From assembly GCA_041940305.1 (NCBI GenBank), contig JBGTSJ010000002.1, positions 186,001-250,000 of the forward strand: a stretch of 64,000 bases of DNA, written 5' to 3'. The notes under the pieces were generated by a model. That model worked only from the letters and a program-made list of their open reading frames with translations. It ran no database searches and was not told the DNA's origin. A program made the translations under genes and the position numbers. This document shows positions 1 through 9,537 of this stretch, piece by piece; position 1 is the stretch's first letter; every line of letters begins with the position of its first letter. The DNA is from JBGTSJ01 sp041940305. GTDB taxonomy: Bacteria; Planctomycetota; Planctomycetia; Planctomycetales; Planctomycetaceae.

Positions 1-1110
1 CGCGCCAAAAGCGTCACCGGTCACCAGCGCAACGTGGGCATCTTCCAGCAGAGCCGTACAGAAGTCGCTGGCGTTCTCCACCTTTCGGCCGTTTGCACCC
101 AGCGGCCGCCCGAAGTGGGCGCTCACGTCAAAAAACGCATAGAACGCGCCCCCCGGCTCGGCGAACCGGATGTCGGGAATCTGCCGCAACCGCTTCAGCA
201 CGTAGTTCCGCCGTGCCCGGAATTCCACCAGCATCTCCTGCACGCACTCCTGCGGGCCATTCAGCGCCGCCACGGCCGCATACTGGCTCACGCTGCACGG
301 GTTCGACGTCTCCTGACTCTGCAGATTGTCCATCGCTTTCGTGACGTCCGCCGGCGCGATCGTCCAGCCGATCCGCCACCCCGTCATCGCATACGCCTTG
401 CTTACGCCGCTGACGATGATCGTGAGCGCTTTCGCTTCCGGCGAGAACGACGCGAACGACCGGAACTCCGAGCCTTCATAGATCAGCTTCTCATAGATTT
501 CGTCCGACAGCACCGGAATGTTCCGTTCCACCGCTACCCGCGCCAGCCCCTCCAGCGTCTCCACCGGGTACGCCGTCCCGGTCGGATTGCACGGGTTATT
601 GAGCATCAGCAGCCGCGTCCGCGGCGTGATCGCCTCCGCGAACTGCTCCGGCTGCAGGCAGAACCCGCTCTCCAGCGACGTCGGCACCAGCACGGGCGTC
701 GCGCCGGTCAGCTCCACCAGTGCGCTGTAGCTCACCCAGTAGGGCGTCGGAATGATCACCTCGTCCCCCGGCCCGCACAGCGCCGTCAGCACGTTATGAA
801 TCGAGTGCTTCGCCCCGTTCGAGATGACCACCTGGTTCGGCTGGTACTCCAGCCCGTAATCCCGCTGGTACGCCGCGCATACTGCCTTCTTCAGATCCAG
901 GATCCCGCCCGACGGCGTGTAGTGGGTGTGTCCGGCGTCCATCGCCTCCTTCGCCGCCGTGCGGATATGCTCCGGGGTAATAAAGTCCGGTTCCCCCAGC
1001 GTGAAGTCCAGGACCTTGATCCCCTTCTGCGCCAACTCCTTCGCCTTGGCAGCCGCAGCGATGGTGGCCGAGGGTTTGAGCGCCGTTACCGCAGCCGAGA
1101 GTCGCATCAT
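1..1110 (-). CDS. Class I/II PLP-dependent aminotransferase (aspartate aminotransferase type), C-terminus cut by window edge
   Basis: The minus strand encodes 370 codons that run off the left edge, so the last 20-30 residues of a roughly 395-residue enzyme are missing. It begins with two consecutive ATGs (1110, 1107). An earlier ATG at 1118 meets a stop after three codons. Visible family features are the N-terminal LGEPDF, the substrate/PLP segment NNPCNPTGT, DEIYEKLIYEG, and the PLP-lysine motif SKAYAMTGWRIG. Fold-type I enzymes of this kind transfer amino groups between aspartate or related amino acids and 2-oxoglutarate in the cytoplasm. The exact substrate cannot be fixed from sequence, so no symbol is given. 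No strong ribosome binding site is visible. Confidence 0.93.
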   Translation of the reverse strand, partial: MMRLSAAVTALKPSATIAAAAKAKELAQKGIKVLDFTLGEPDFITPEHIRTAAKEAMDAGHTHYTPSGGILDLKKAVCAAYQRDYGLEYQPNQVVISNGAKHSIHNVLTALCGPGDEVIIPTPYWVSYSALVELTGATPVLVPTSLESGFCLQPEQFAEAITPRTRLLMLNNPCNPTGTAYPVETLEGLARVAVERNIPVLSDEIYEKLIYEGSEFRSFASFSPEAKALTIIVSGVSKAYAMTGWRIGWTIAPADVTKAMDNLQSQETSNPCSVSQYAAVAALNGPQECVQEMLVEFRARRNYVLKRLRQIPDIRFAEPGGAFYAFFDVSAHFGRPLGANGRKVENASDFCTALLEDAHVALVTGDAFGA

Positions 1111-1309
1111 CGAACCATTCGTTTAACCCCAGCCCACCGGGCCGGGCATTCGGATATCATCCACGCACCGGACACGTGCCCGCCCTCTGCGTTCGCACGG
1201 AGCGCGATTCTTTTGAGATCGGCGTCCCGCGTCAAGGATTGGTAGTGATCCCCTTGGAAGAATCCTTCGTGGCAGGTCGCTTCGCATCTGAATGCAGCGC
1301 GAGTTCCCG

Positions 1310-1723
1310 TCAGAACGAGTAGATTCTGTCCGTGTATCCGTCACGGTCAACGGGCTGTACGAAACACTCACTGTTTCCGCCGGAACGAAATGTCGCCGTG
1401 AAGGTTTCATCACTCGGTATGCCAACCGCGGCGAGGAGCTGTTGCACGAATTCGTGCATCGTCTCGAACGTGCGGTATTGCTCCGGAAGCTCTGCCGACA
1501 CCTGCACTTTAATGTGGTTGTCGCACGGGTAATGCACAGCGACGGACCCGCACACGTTGAAGACGCCCTTCTCGCCCACATTCACCTCAATACCACTCGA
1601 AAAGGAAATCACGTTCCCGTACGTGCCGAGACAGAACCCGGCGCTCCCTGGTGTCTCGAATTCCAGTTGAGCAACTAAGTCGAGCAGCGGAAACTCAGAT
1701 TTTGGCTGAAATGCGGTAGGCAT
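1310..1723 (-). CDS. Hypothetical protein, 137 aa
   Basis: I do not recognise this protein. The ATG at 1723 is chosen because GGGAG lies about seven bases upstream. The frame stays open to 1840, but that extension is arginine-rich and lacks a good start signal. The product is soluble-looking, with no signal peptide or membrane segment. It has a beta-rich middle (GNVISFSSGIEVNVGEKGVF) followed by a short helix around MHEFVQQLLAAVGIP. It lies between the aminotransferase and a DUF1501 gene of opposite strand. Codon use resembles the neighbours less than average, so it could be a recent arrival, but this is only an impression. Confidence 0.6.
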   Translation of the reverse strand: MPTAFQPKSEFPLLDLVAQLEFETPGSAGFCLGTYGNVISFSSGIEVNVGEKGVFNVCGSVAVHYPCDNHIKVQVSAELPEQYRTFETMHEFVQQLLAAVGIPSDETFTATFRSGGNSECFVQPVDRDGYTDRIYSF

Positions 1724-1903
1724 ATCTCGGCTCCCATCCCAGCATCTTACCCAACCGCGCATAAAAGACGTTGAGCCCACCAACAGGGTCCCGCCGAAAC
1801 GCCGTCGATGTTGACGACGACAACTCCCCGAATTGACCACCCATCAACATTCTGTGATGCTATAGTCACTCAGTAAGCTCATCAGTGTCGGAAAGCCCAC
1901 GCC

Positions 1904-3409
1904 ATGCTGCGAGTGCTCGGCTCCTACGACCAGCTCCACGGCCGCCTTTCCCGCCGGGCCACGCTTCAGATCGGCGGCCTCGCCGGCGCGGCGATGCTCC
2001 TTCCGCAGCTGCTGAACAGCCGCGCCTCCGCCGCAACCTCCGCCGACGACCACCCGCCCCGCTTCGGCCAGGCCGAGCGCGTCATCCTCCTTTACCTTTA
2101 CGGAGCCGCCCCGCAGCACGAACTCTTTGATCCCAAGCCGGACGCTCCCGTGGAGATCCGCGGCGAGATGCAGCCCATCGCCACGGCGATCCCCGGCGTC
2201 CAGATTTCCGAAGGCCTCCCGCGCCTCGCTTCCATCGCCGACCGCGTCACGTTCATCCGCTCGATGACGCATCCCTACAACATCCACTCCGCCGCCTACA
2301 CCATGACGGGCGTGCAGACCGTGGACATTCCGATGGAGCTCGACCCCTACGACTCCCGCCACTGGCCCTGCTTCGGCTCCGTCCTCGAATACCTCGACCG
2401 CCGCGATCCGCACGCTCCGCCCCGCACCGAGATTCCCTACCAGGTCGGCCTCCCATTCCAGTTCAGCAGCAAGTGCGGCGAGTTCCGCCGCGGCGGACCC
2501 TACGGAGGCTTTCTCGGCAACGCCTACAACCCCGTCTGGACCGAGTTCGAAGACAAAGGGACGCAGACCGTCCTCCACTGGCGGGGGGATGTCGACCAGC
2601 CGATCAACGATCCCTACGTCGCCGTCTCCGCCGACTCGCGGCTCACGCTCTCGCGCGATGCCCGTCTCCGCCCCGAACTCACCCTCGACCGCCTCGATCG
2701 CCGCCGCTCCCTCCTCGATCAGCTCGACGACCAGCGCCGCGCCCTCGACGCCACGCTCGCCGGCGCCAGCCTGAACCGCTTCGAGCAGATGGCGTATTCC
2801 CTCCTCACCTCACACACCCTCCGCCAGGCCCTCGACGTATCGGGCGAACCGGCCGAACGCCGAGAACGTTACGGCATGACGCTCTTCGGCCAATCCACGC
2901 TCGCCGGGCTGCGCCTGCTCGAAGCCGGAGCGAAGATCGTCACCGTCATCTGGGACGAGTACGGCACCGCCAACTCCGCCTGGGACACCCACTTCAACCA
3001 CTACGAGCGTCTCCGCGGCGAACTCCATCCCGGCCTGGACGCCGCACTAAGTTCGCTGCTCATCGACCTCGAAGACCGCGGGCTGCTCGACACCACTCTC
3101 GTGATGTGCCTCACCGAGCACGGTCGCACGCCGCAGATCTTCCCGAAGGAGCGCGGCGTCGGCCGCGAACACTGGTCGAATGCCTACTGCAACCTCCTCG
3201 CCGGCGGCGGCATCACCCGCGGCCAGGCTCTCGGCCGCAGCGACAAAGAGGGAGGCTTCGTCGCTGAGAACCCGGTCAGCCCCAAGGACGTCCTCCAGAC
3301 GCTCTACCACCTGGTGGGAATCCCGCCGCACACGATGATCCCGGACCCGCTGGGCCGCCCGCTGCCGCTGGTCTCCGAGGGACGACTCCTGAATGAAGTT
3401 CTGGTATAG
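1904..3409 (+). CDS. DUF1501 domain-containing protein with Tat signal
   Basis: This 501-residue protein begins with a twin-arginine signal (SRRATLQIGG, Arg17-Arg18) and a short hydrophobic stretch ending in SRASA, so it should be exported folded by the Tat system. The body matches the DUF1501 family, which belongs to the alkaline phosphatase/sulfatase superfamily and is greatly expanded in planctomycetes. Typical blocks are ERVILLYLYGAAPQHELFDP near the N-terminus, WDTHFNHYERLR in the middle and EHGRTPQIF towards the C-terminus. DUF1501 genes are often paired with DUF1549/DUF1553 cytochrome-like genes, but none is adjacent here. A multihaem cytochrome follows 127 bp downstream on the same strand. 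The biochemical role of the family is not established. Confidence 0.92.
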   Translation: MLRVLGSYDQLHGRLSRRATLQIGGLAGAAMLLPQLLNSRASAATSADDHPPRFGQAERVILLYLYGAAPQHELFDPKPDAPVEIRGEMQPIATAIPGVQISEGLPRLASIADRVTFIRSMTHPYNIHSAAYTMTGVQTVDIPMELDPYDSRHWPCFGSVLEYLDRRDPHAPPRTEIPYQVGLPFQFSSKCGEFRRGGPYGGFLGNAYNPVWTEFEDKGTQTVLHWRGDVDQPINDPYVAVSADSRLTLSRDARLRPELTLDRLDRRRSLLDQLDDQRRALDATLAGASLNRFEQMAYSLLTSHTLRQALDVSGEPAERRERYGMTLFGQSTLAGLRLLEAGAKIVTVIWDEYGTANSAWDTHFNHYERLRGELHPGLDAALSSLLIDLEDRGLLDTTLVMCLTEHGRTPQIFPKERGVGREHWSNAYCNLLAGGGITRGQALGRSDKEGGFVAENPVSPKDVLQTLYHLVGIPPHTMIPDPLGRPLPLVSEGRLLNEVLV

Positions 3410-3536
3410 CGAGCGAAGCAGCACAGTCGTTCGCTCGCAGCGGAACTGAGCATGGATTCTGCTGTTGCATCCTGCAGCCCACTCCTCAGAATGCGCGGTT
3501 CGCCCTACGGACTGCCGAATCAGGAGTACAGTACTG

Positions 3537-5966
3537 ATGCAGCTTGCGCGGTGGATGAGTGCGCTCGTGATCTTTTTGTGCGCACCGTCCGCGCGGGGGG
3601 CCGACCCCGTTCTGGAGCACTTCCCCGAGGCCGCTGAGTCCGGCTGCATGAAGTGCCACGCCGGCATCGAGCTGATCCGCGAGCCCGGCTCCGAAATGCT
3701 GCGGCAGATCATGGAGCGCGGCCGCGAACTCGGCGACCCCGCCGGATGCGTCGTCTGCCACAACGGCGATCCCGCCGTCACCGACGATAAGGCCGCGGCC
3801 CATGGCGGTGACTTCTATCCTGCCCCGGCGAGCCCGTGGGTCAATGAGCACACCTGCGGCCAATGCCATCAGGAGCACGTCCGCGTGCAGTGGCACAGCC
3901 TGATGATGACGGAGGCCGGCAAGATTCAGGGGACCTGCTGGGCCTTCGGTTCGCTCGAAGGCTACAAGCACCGCTGGGCCAACTACGCGGTGAAGAATCC
4001 CGACGATCCCTCCGCCCGGCTGGGAACCGACGCGTACCGCGCCTACATGCAACTGCTCAAGGAGATCGAGCCCAACGTCTTCGTCGATGAGCACGAGCCG
4101 CTCCCGGAGGCCCTGCGGTTCGACCAGCTCGACCGCCTGCACGAAGATCCGAGCGTCGCGGCCTTCACCTACATCCGCCAGGAGTGCCAGCGCTGCCATC
4201 ATGCCGTGAAAGGGCGACAGGTTCGCGGCGACTACCGCGGCATCGGCTGCGCCTCGTGCCACACCCCCTACAGCAACGAAGGCTTCTACGAGGGGGGCGA
4301 TCCGTCCATCGCCCGCGATGAGCCCGGCCACATGCTGGTCCACTCCATCCAGGGGACGCGCGAAGCCAAGGTGACCGTCCACGACACCACGTACAGCGGC
4401 ATCCCGGTCGAGACCTGCACCACCTGTCACGACCGCGGCAAGCGGATCGGAGTCTCCTTCCAGGGACTGATGGAATCCCCGTACGCCTCGCCGTACGCGG
4501 CCGACGGCGGCGAGCAGCCGGACCTGCACACCAAGCACTATCTCGCCATGGAGCAGGACGTCCACTACCTCAAGGGGATGACCTGCCAGGATTGTCATAC
4601 TTCGCTCGACGTTCACAGCGACGGCTTCCTCGCCGCCGCCAACCTCGCGGCCGTACAGATCGAATGCGCCGACTGCCACGGCACGCCCGACAAATACCCG
4701 TGGGAACTTCCGCTCGGCTACATGGACGAGTTCGCCATGCAGCCCGCCGCAGGCAAGCCGCGCGGAGTCACGCACACGCCTCTCGCCTTCACGCAGCAGG
4801 GGGAGACCTACGATCCCCGCGACGGCTTCCTGCTCACCGCCCGCGGCAATCCGTATGAGAACGTCGTCCGCGACGGCAATGAGATCATCGTGCACACCGC
4901 TGCCGGGAAAGACATCCGCATGCAGCCGCTTAAGAAGCTCTTCGATGAAGACAAGGTGTCACTTCGTGGAGCCGTGTCGATGCGGGGCGTCGCCAGCCAC
5001 CTGGAGCGGATGGAGTGCTATTCATGCCACGCCAACTGGACGCCGCAATGCTACGGCTGCCATGTGAAGATCGACTTCTCACAGAAGGACCAGTGCCCCG
5101 AATGCTCCGAATCCCTCAAGGGGTTCGACTGGGTCGCGGCGGGCCGCAAACACTCGGAGGACGAGCATCGGGCGGATCGTGGTGAAGCCGGCTACGACAC
5201 CATCATCCCCGGCAAGGTGACCGAGCAGCGCTCTTATACCCGCTGGGAAGATCCGATCCTCGGCATCAACGGCGAGGGGCGCGTGTCGCCGCTCGCGCCC
5301 GGCTGCCAGCCTTCGGTCACCGTCATCGGCGCCGACGGGCAGCCGATCCTGCTCAACCACATCTTCCGCACCGAAGCCGGCGCAGAGGGGGGCGGCGAGC
5401 AGGGCCAGCTCGCCATCGACATGAGCCCCACCCAGCCGCATACCACCACCAAAAACGCCCGCACGTGCGAATCCTGCCACGCCTCGAACAAAGCGGTCGG
5501 TCTCGGCATCGGCTCGACGCGTCCCTGGGACGAGCAGCATTACGTTGAACTGGAAACGGTCGAGGGCCACATTCTCCCGCAGCGTTCACAGCCCCAGATG
5601 GAAGCTATTGCCGGCCTCGACCATGACTGGTCCCAGATCGTCGACGCCGAAGGAAACCAACTTGCCACCGTCGGGCACCACTTCCAGTTGTCGCGCGCCT
5701 TCAACAAGGAAGAGATCGCCCGCATGCAGCGCGACGGCACCTGCCTGGCCTGTCACCAGGAGATTCCGAAAGCGTCCCTCGCCGTCAGCCTGCTGCATCA
5801 CGTGGCCGAGTACACCGGGCAGCTTCCGGAGACGACCGACAGTCACAACGCCCTGCTCCACAAGATTGTGCTGACCAGCGCCTGGGGCCAGGTCGGTACC
5901 GTCGCCGGCATTTGTGCACTGGCAGCATTCGTGGGCTATCGCCGGAGAAAGTCCAGGCGGATCTAG
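3537..5966 (+). CDS. Periplasmic multihaem cytochrome c (12 CXXCH), membrane-anchored
   Basis: The product is 809 residues. The ATG at 3537 is preferred over the open frame from 3465 because CAGGAG ends ten bases upstream and the protein then opens with a clear Sec signal peptide (MQLARWMSALVIFLCAPSARG, cleaved near ADP). I count twelve CXXCH haem c motifs: CMKCH, CVVCH, CGQCH, CQRCH, CASCH, CTTCH, CQDCH, CADCH, CYSCH, CYGCH, CESCH and CLACH. A thirteenth CXXC-like site (CPECS) lacks the histidine. A C-terminal hydrophobic segment (VGTVAGICALAAFVGY) followed by RRRKSRR should anchor it in the cytoplasmic membrane with the haems outside. It probably carries electrons or acts as a multihaem reductase/oxidase; the partner is unknown. 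Maturation would need Ccm/Ccs genes elsewhere. Confidence 0.92.
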   Translation: MQLARWMSALVIFLCAPSARGADPVLEHFPEAAESGCMKCHAGIELIREPGSEMLRQIMERGRELGDPAGCVVCHNGDPAVTDDKAAAHGGDFYPAPASPWVNEHTCGQCHQEHVRVQWHSLMMTEAGKIQGTCWAFGSLEGYKHRWANYAVKNPDDPSARLGTDAYRAYMQLLKEIEPNVFVDEHEPLPEALRFDQLDRLHEDPSVAAFTYIRQECQRCHHAVKGRQVRGDYRGIGCASCHTPYSNEGFYEGGDPSIARDEPGHMLVHSIQGTREAKVTVHDTTYSGIPVETCTTCHDRGKRIGVSFQGLMESPYASPYAADGGEQPDLHTKHYLAMEQDVHYLKGMTCQDCHTSLDVHSDGFLAAANLAAVQIECADCHGTPDKYPWELPLGYMDEFAMQPAAGKPRGVTHTPLAFTQQGETYDPRDGFLLTARGNPYENVVRDGNEIIVHTAAGKDIRMQPLKKLFDEDKVSLRGAVSMRGVASHLERMECYSCHANWTPQCYGCHVKIDFSQKDQCPECSESLKGFDWVAAGRKHSEDEHRADRGEAGYDTIIPGKVTEQRSYTRWEDPILGINGEGRVSPLAPGCQPSVTVIGADGQPILLNHIFRTEAGAEGGGEQGQLAIDMSPTQPHTTTKNARTCESCHASNKAVGLGIGSTRPWDEQHYVELETVEGHILPQRSQPQMEAIAGLDHDWSQIVDAEGNQLATVGHHFQLSRAFNKEEIARMQRDGTCLACHQEIPKASLAVSLLHHVAEYTGQLPETTDSHNALLHKIVLTSAWGQVGTVAGICALAAFVGYRRRKSRRI

Positions 5967-6052
5967 GTCGCTCGTCGGCCCGCCGGCCGCATCGTCAACC
6001 GGGTCGACGCGGAAGCGTCCGACCCGCGGCGATCACACGTCCGTTCGCCAGT

Positions 6053-6074
6053 CAGCTCATCGGTCGATGAGCTG
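6053..6074. repeat. Perfect short palindrome, 10-bp arms with 2-nt loop
   Basis: CAGCTCATCG is followed by GT and then its exact reverse complement. It lies 86 bp after the cytochrome stop and 86 bp before the hydrolase start. It could act as a transcription terminator or RNA stabiliser, but there is no T-run after it, and similar GC-rich palindromes recur elsewhere in the window, so it may be a dispersed repeat. A second, imperfect stem (GGGTCGACGC pairing with GCGTCCGACCC) lies at about 5999-6023. Confidence 0.7.
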
Positions 6075-6160
6075 TCATTCAAGGTTGCAGTGGTCGCACG
6101 TGGCTATAGACTCGGCGCAGTCTGTCCGATTTGCTTTCAGGCCCGCTGAGGATTCGAATC

Positions 6161-6946
6161 ATGATGCTCAAACTGTCGCTGTTCGTCGCAGTCATTCTGT
6201 GCCTGCAACTCGAGGCGATCGCGGAAGTCAAAACAGAAACGGTTGTCTATACGCACGACGGGCAGACGCTCAACGGTTTCTTCGCGTGGGACGATGCGAT
6301 CGAAGGGGAACGCCCCGGCGTGCTCGTCGTCCATGAGTGGTGGGGCCTCAACGATTACGCCCGCCGGCGCGCCACGATGCTCGCGGAACTCGGCTATGTG
6401 GCGTTCGCTGCCGACATGTACGGCGAGGGCAAGACCACCGAGCACCCGCAGGAAGCCGGCCAGTGGGCCACCCAGGTCCGGCAGAATCAGGCCGAGTGGC
6501 GCGAACGCGGCCTGGCGGGGCTCAAGCAGCTTGCCGGACATCCCCTGGTGGATACCGACCGCATGGCGGCGATCGGCTACTGCTTCGGCGGGTCCACGGT
6601 GTTGCAGCTCAACTACGCCGGCGCAGACCTCAAGGGCGTCGTCAGCTTCCATGGAGCGCTGGCGCCGGCAGAGGAAGGGGCCGGAGACCGGATTCAGGGA
6701 AGTTTCCTCATCTGTCATGGCGCCGATGACGCGTTCATTCCCGACACCGCCGTCCAGGCGTTCCGCGAAGCCCTCGATCGCGAAGGCGCCGACTACCAGA
6801 TCATCTACTACAGCGACGCCCAGCACAGCTTCACCAGCCCGGAGGCTGCCGAGCGGAACCTGGAAAACATCGACTACAACCAGGCGGCCGACGAACGCTC
6901 CTGGCGGCACATGCAGTCGTTCTTCGCCGAGGTTTTTGACGAGTGA
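6161..6946 (+). CDS. Dienelactone hydrolase family protein, probably exported
   Basis: The 261-residue product starts at the first of two ATGs, preceded by TGAGGA. A hydrophobic N-terminus (MLKLSLFVAVILCLQLEAIA) looks like a Sec signal peptide. The body is an alpha/beta hydrolase of the dienelactone hydrolase family with the expected Cys-Asp-His triad: Cys141 in GYCFGG, Asp190 in HGADDAFIP, and His222 in DAQHSFT. The conserved HEWWGL block is at residues 58-63. Family members hydrolyse lactones or esters; many exported planctomycete versions have no known substrate. It stands alone, convergent with the Kai operon downstream. Confidence 0.93.
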   Translation: MMLKLSLFVAVILCLQLEAIAEVKTETVVYTHDGQTLNGFFAWDDAIEGERPGVLVVHEWWGLNDYARRRATMLAELGYVAFAADMYGEGKTTEHPQEAGQWATQVRQNQAEWRERGLAGLKQLAGHPLVDTDRMAAIGYCFGGSTVLQLNYAGADLKGVVSFHGALAPAEEGAGDRIQGSFLICHGADDAFIPDTAVQAFREALDREGADYQIIYYSDAQHSFTSPEAAERNLENIDYNQAADERSWRHMQSFFAEVFDE

Positions 6947-7070
6947 TTGAAGCGCGCAGTGCGAGGAGCAGTCTGCCGTCTGCCGCCGCTTCAACTCGCC
7001 CGGCAGACAGCTCGGCGCTCCGGTAGCGGCTCTGCATACCGCGTTCGGCAGGCTGGGCGACAGGGGGCTC

Positions 7071-8690
<1,620 letters not shown>

Positions 8691-8693
8691 CCG

Positions 8694-9047
8694 TTACACT
8701 TCGCTCAAGTCGAGTCCCAACAACACGCGCTCCTTGTTGGAGAGGTCGCCGACAAGCCTCCGCAGCGGCGGAGGCAACAGCTTGATCAGAGTGGGAGTCG
8801 CGATAATCTGATCTCCCCGGGCGAGCACCGGCTGCTGGTAAATGTCGATGACCGCCAGCTCGTACCGCCCCTTCAGACGTTCCTCACACACCGCCTTGAT
8901 TCGTTCAATGGCCTGCGTGGAGCGGGGCGTCATCCCGGTCACGTACAGCTTCAGCACGTGCCGATCCGCCGTCTCGCCGGCAACGGCCTCCTCGAAGGCG
9001 CTGGTCGAGACTTTCAGCGAGGGCGTCGTTCCGGAAGGATCGGACAT
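8694..9047 (-). CDS. kaiB: KaiB-family protein, second copy
   Basis: This 117-residue KaiB homologue has a longer N-terminal tail than usual (about 28 residues before LKLYVTGMTPRS). Family blocks are VIDIYQQPVLARGDQIIATP, the PTL turn, and the C-terminal GDLSNKERVLLGLDL. KaiB in cyanobacteria switches to a thioredoxin-like fold and binds KaiC. AGGA lies about seven bases before the ATG. It starts 8 bp after the upstream kaiB stop and ends 3 bp before the kinase gene. The two KaiB copies differ clearly, so they are old paralogues rather than a recent duplication. Confidence 0.95.
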   Translation of the reverse strand: MSDPSGTTPSLKVSTSAFEEAVAGETADRHVLKLYVTGMTPRSTQAIERIKAVCEERLKGRYELAVIDIYQQPVLARGDQIIATPTLIKLLPPPLRRLVGDLSNKERVLLGLDLSEV

Positions 9048-9055
9048 CGTCGTTC

Positions 9056-9373
9056 CTAGCCAGGATTGCCGGGCCGCAACTGCAATCCCACAAGGACCCG
9101 CTCCGTATTGGACAGATCACCGATGATCTTGCGGATCGGTTCGGGGAGCTTGCGCACCAGCGTGGGAATCGCCACGATCTGATCGCCCCGCGCCAGTTGC
9201 GGGTTCTCGAGCAGATCGACGACTTCGATCTTATACCGGCCCGCCAGGTGTTGTTCACAAACCTGCTTGAGATTCGAAAATGCAGCCAGGGAACGCGCCG
9301 TCTGCCCGGCCACATACAGGCGCAGGTCCCACAGCTCCGTGCCGGCGACCGCGGGATTTTCCGTGTCGGTCAT
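9056..9373 (-). CDS. kaiB: KaiB-family protein, first copy
   Basis: The 105-residue product starts at the ATG at 9373, supported by GAGAG just upstream; the open frame continues to 9442 without a good start. The sequence has the KaiB pattern LRLYVAGQTARS, then LLENPQLARGDQIVAIPTL, and GDLSNTERVLVGLQL. Its length matches typical KaiB (about 100 residues). It follows kaiC after 164 bp and precedes the second kaiB by 8 bp, in line with one operon. The expected role is phospho-state-dependent binding to KaiC. Confidence 0.95.
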   Translation of the reverse strand: MTDTENPAVAGTELWDLRLYVAGQTARSLAAFSNLKQVCEQHLAGRYKIEVVDLLENPQLARGDQIVAIPTLVRKLPEPIRKIIGDLSNTERVLVGLQLRPGNPG

Positions 9374-9537
9374 GGCTCTCTCGTCATGTCTGAGATTGCG
9401 TCTTGATGAGGATCCGCAGCGGCAATGCGCCGGCTGCGGCACGGAACAAAGGAAACGGAGGAGGAAGGCCCGGCGGCCCGATCGGCGCCCAGCCTGGAAT
9501 TATCGAAAGGTGTCGCGAATTTCGAAACCACTGTAAC

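Noticed and set aside
34..1245. A 403-codon plus-strand open frame at the left end
   Set aside because: It is antisense to the aminotransferase, is extremely rich in Arg and Pro, and has no family features.
3486..4895. A 469-codon minus-strand open frame
   Set aside because: It is antisense to the multihaem cytochrome, whose CXXCH motifs prove the plus strand is coding.
6053..6074. Rho-independent terminator after the cytochrome gene
   Set aside because: The stem is good, but no T-run follows and it lies 86 bp from the stop; it fits better with the other palindromes, so it is listed as a repeat.
9056..9442. Longer first KaiB starting at 9442
   Set aside because: The added residues are Cys- and Arg-rich and unlike KaiB; the ATG at 9373 has a ribosome binding site and gives normal length.
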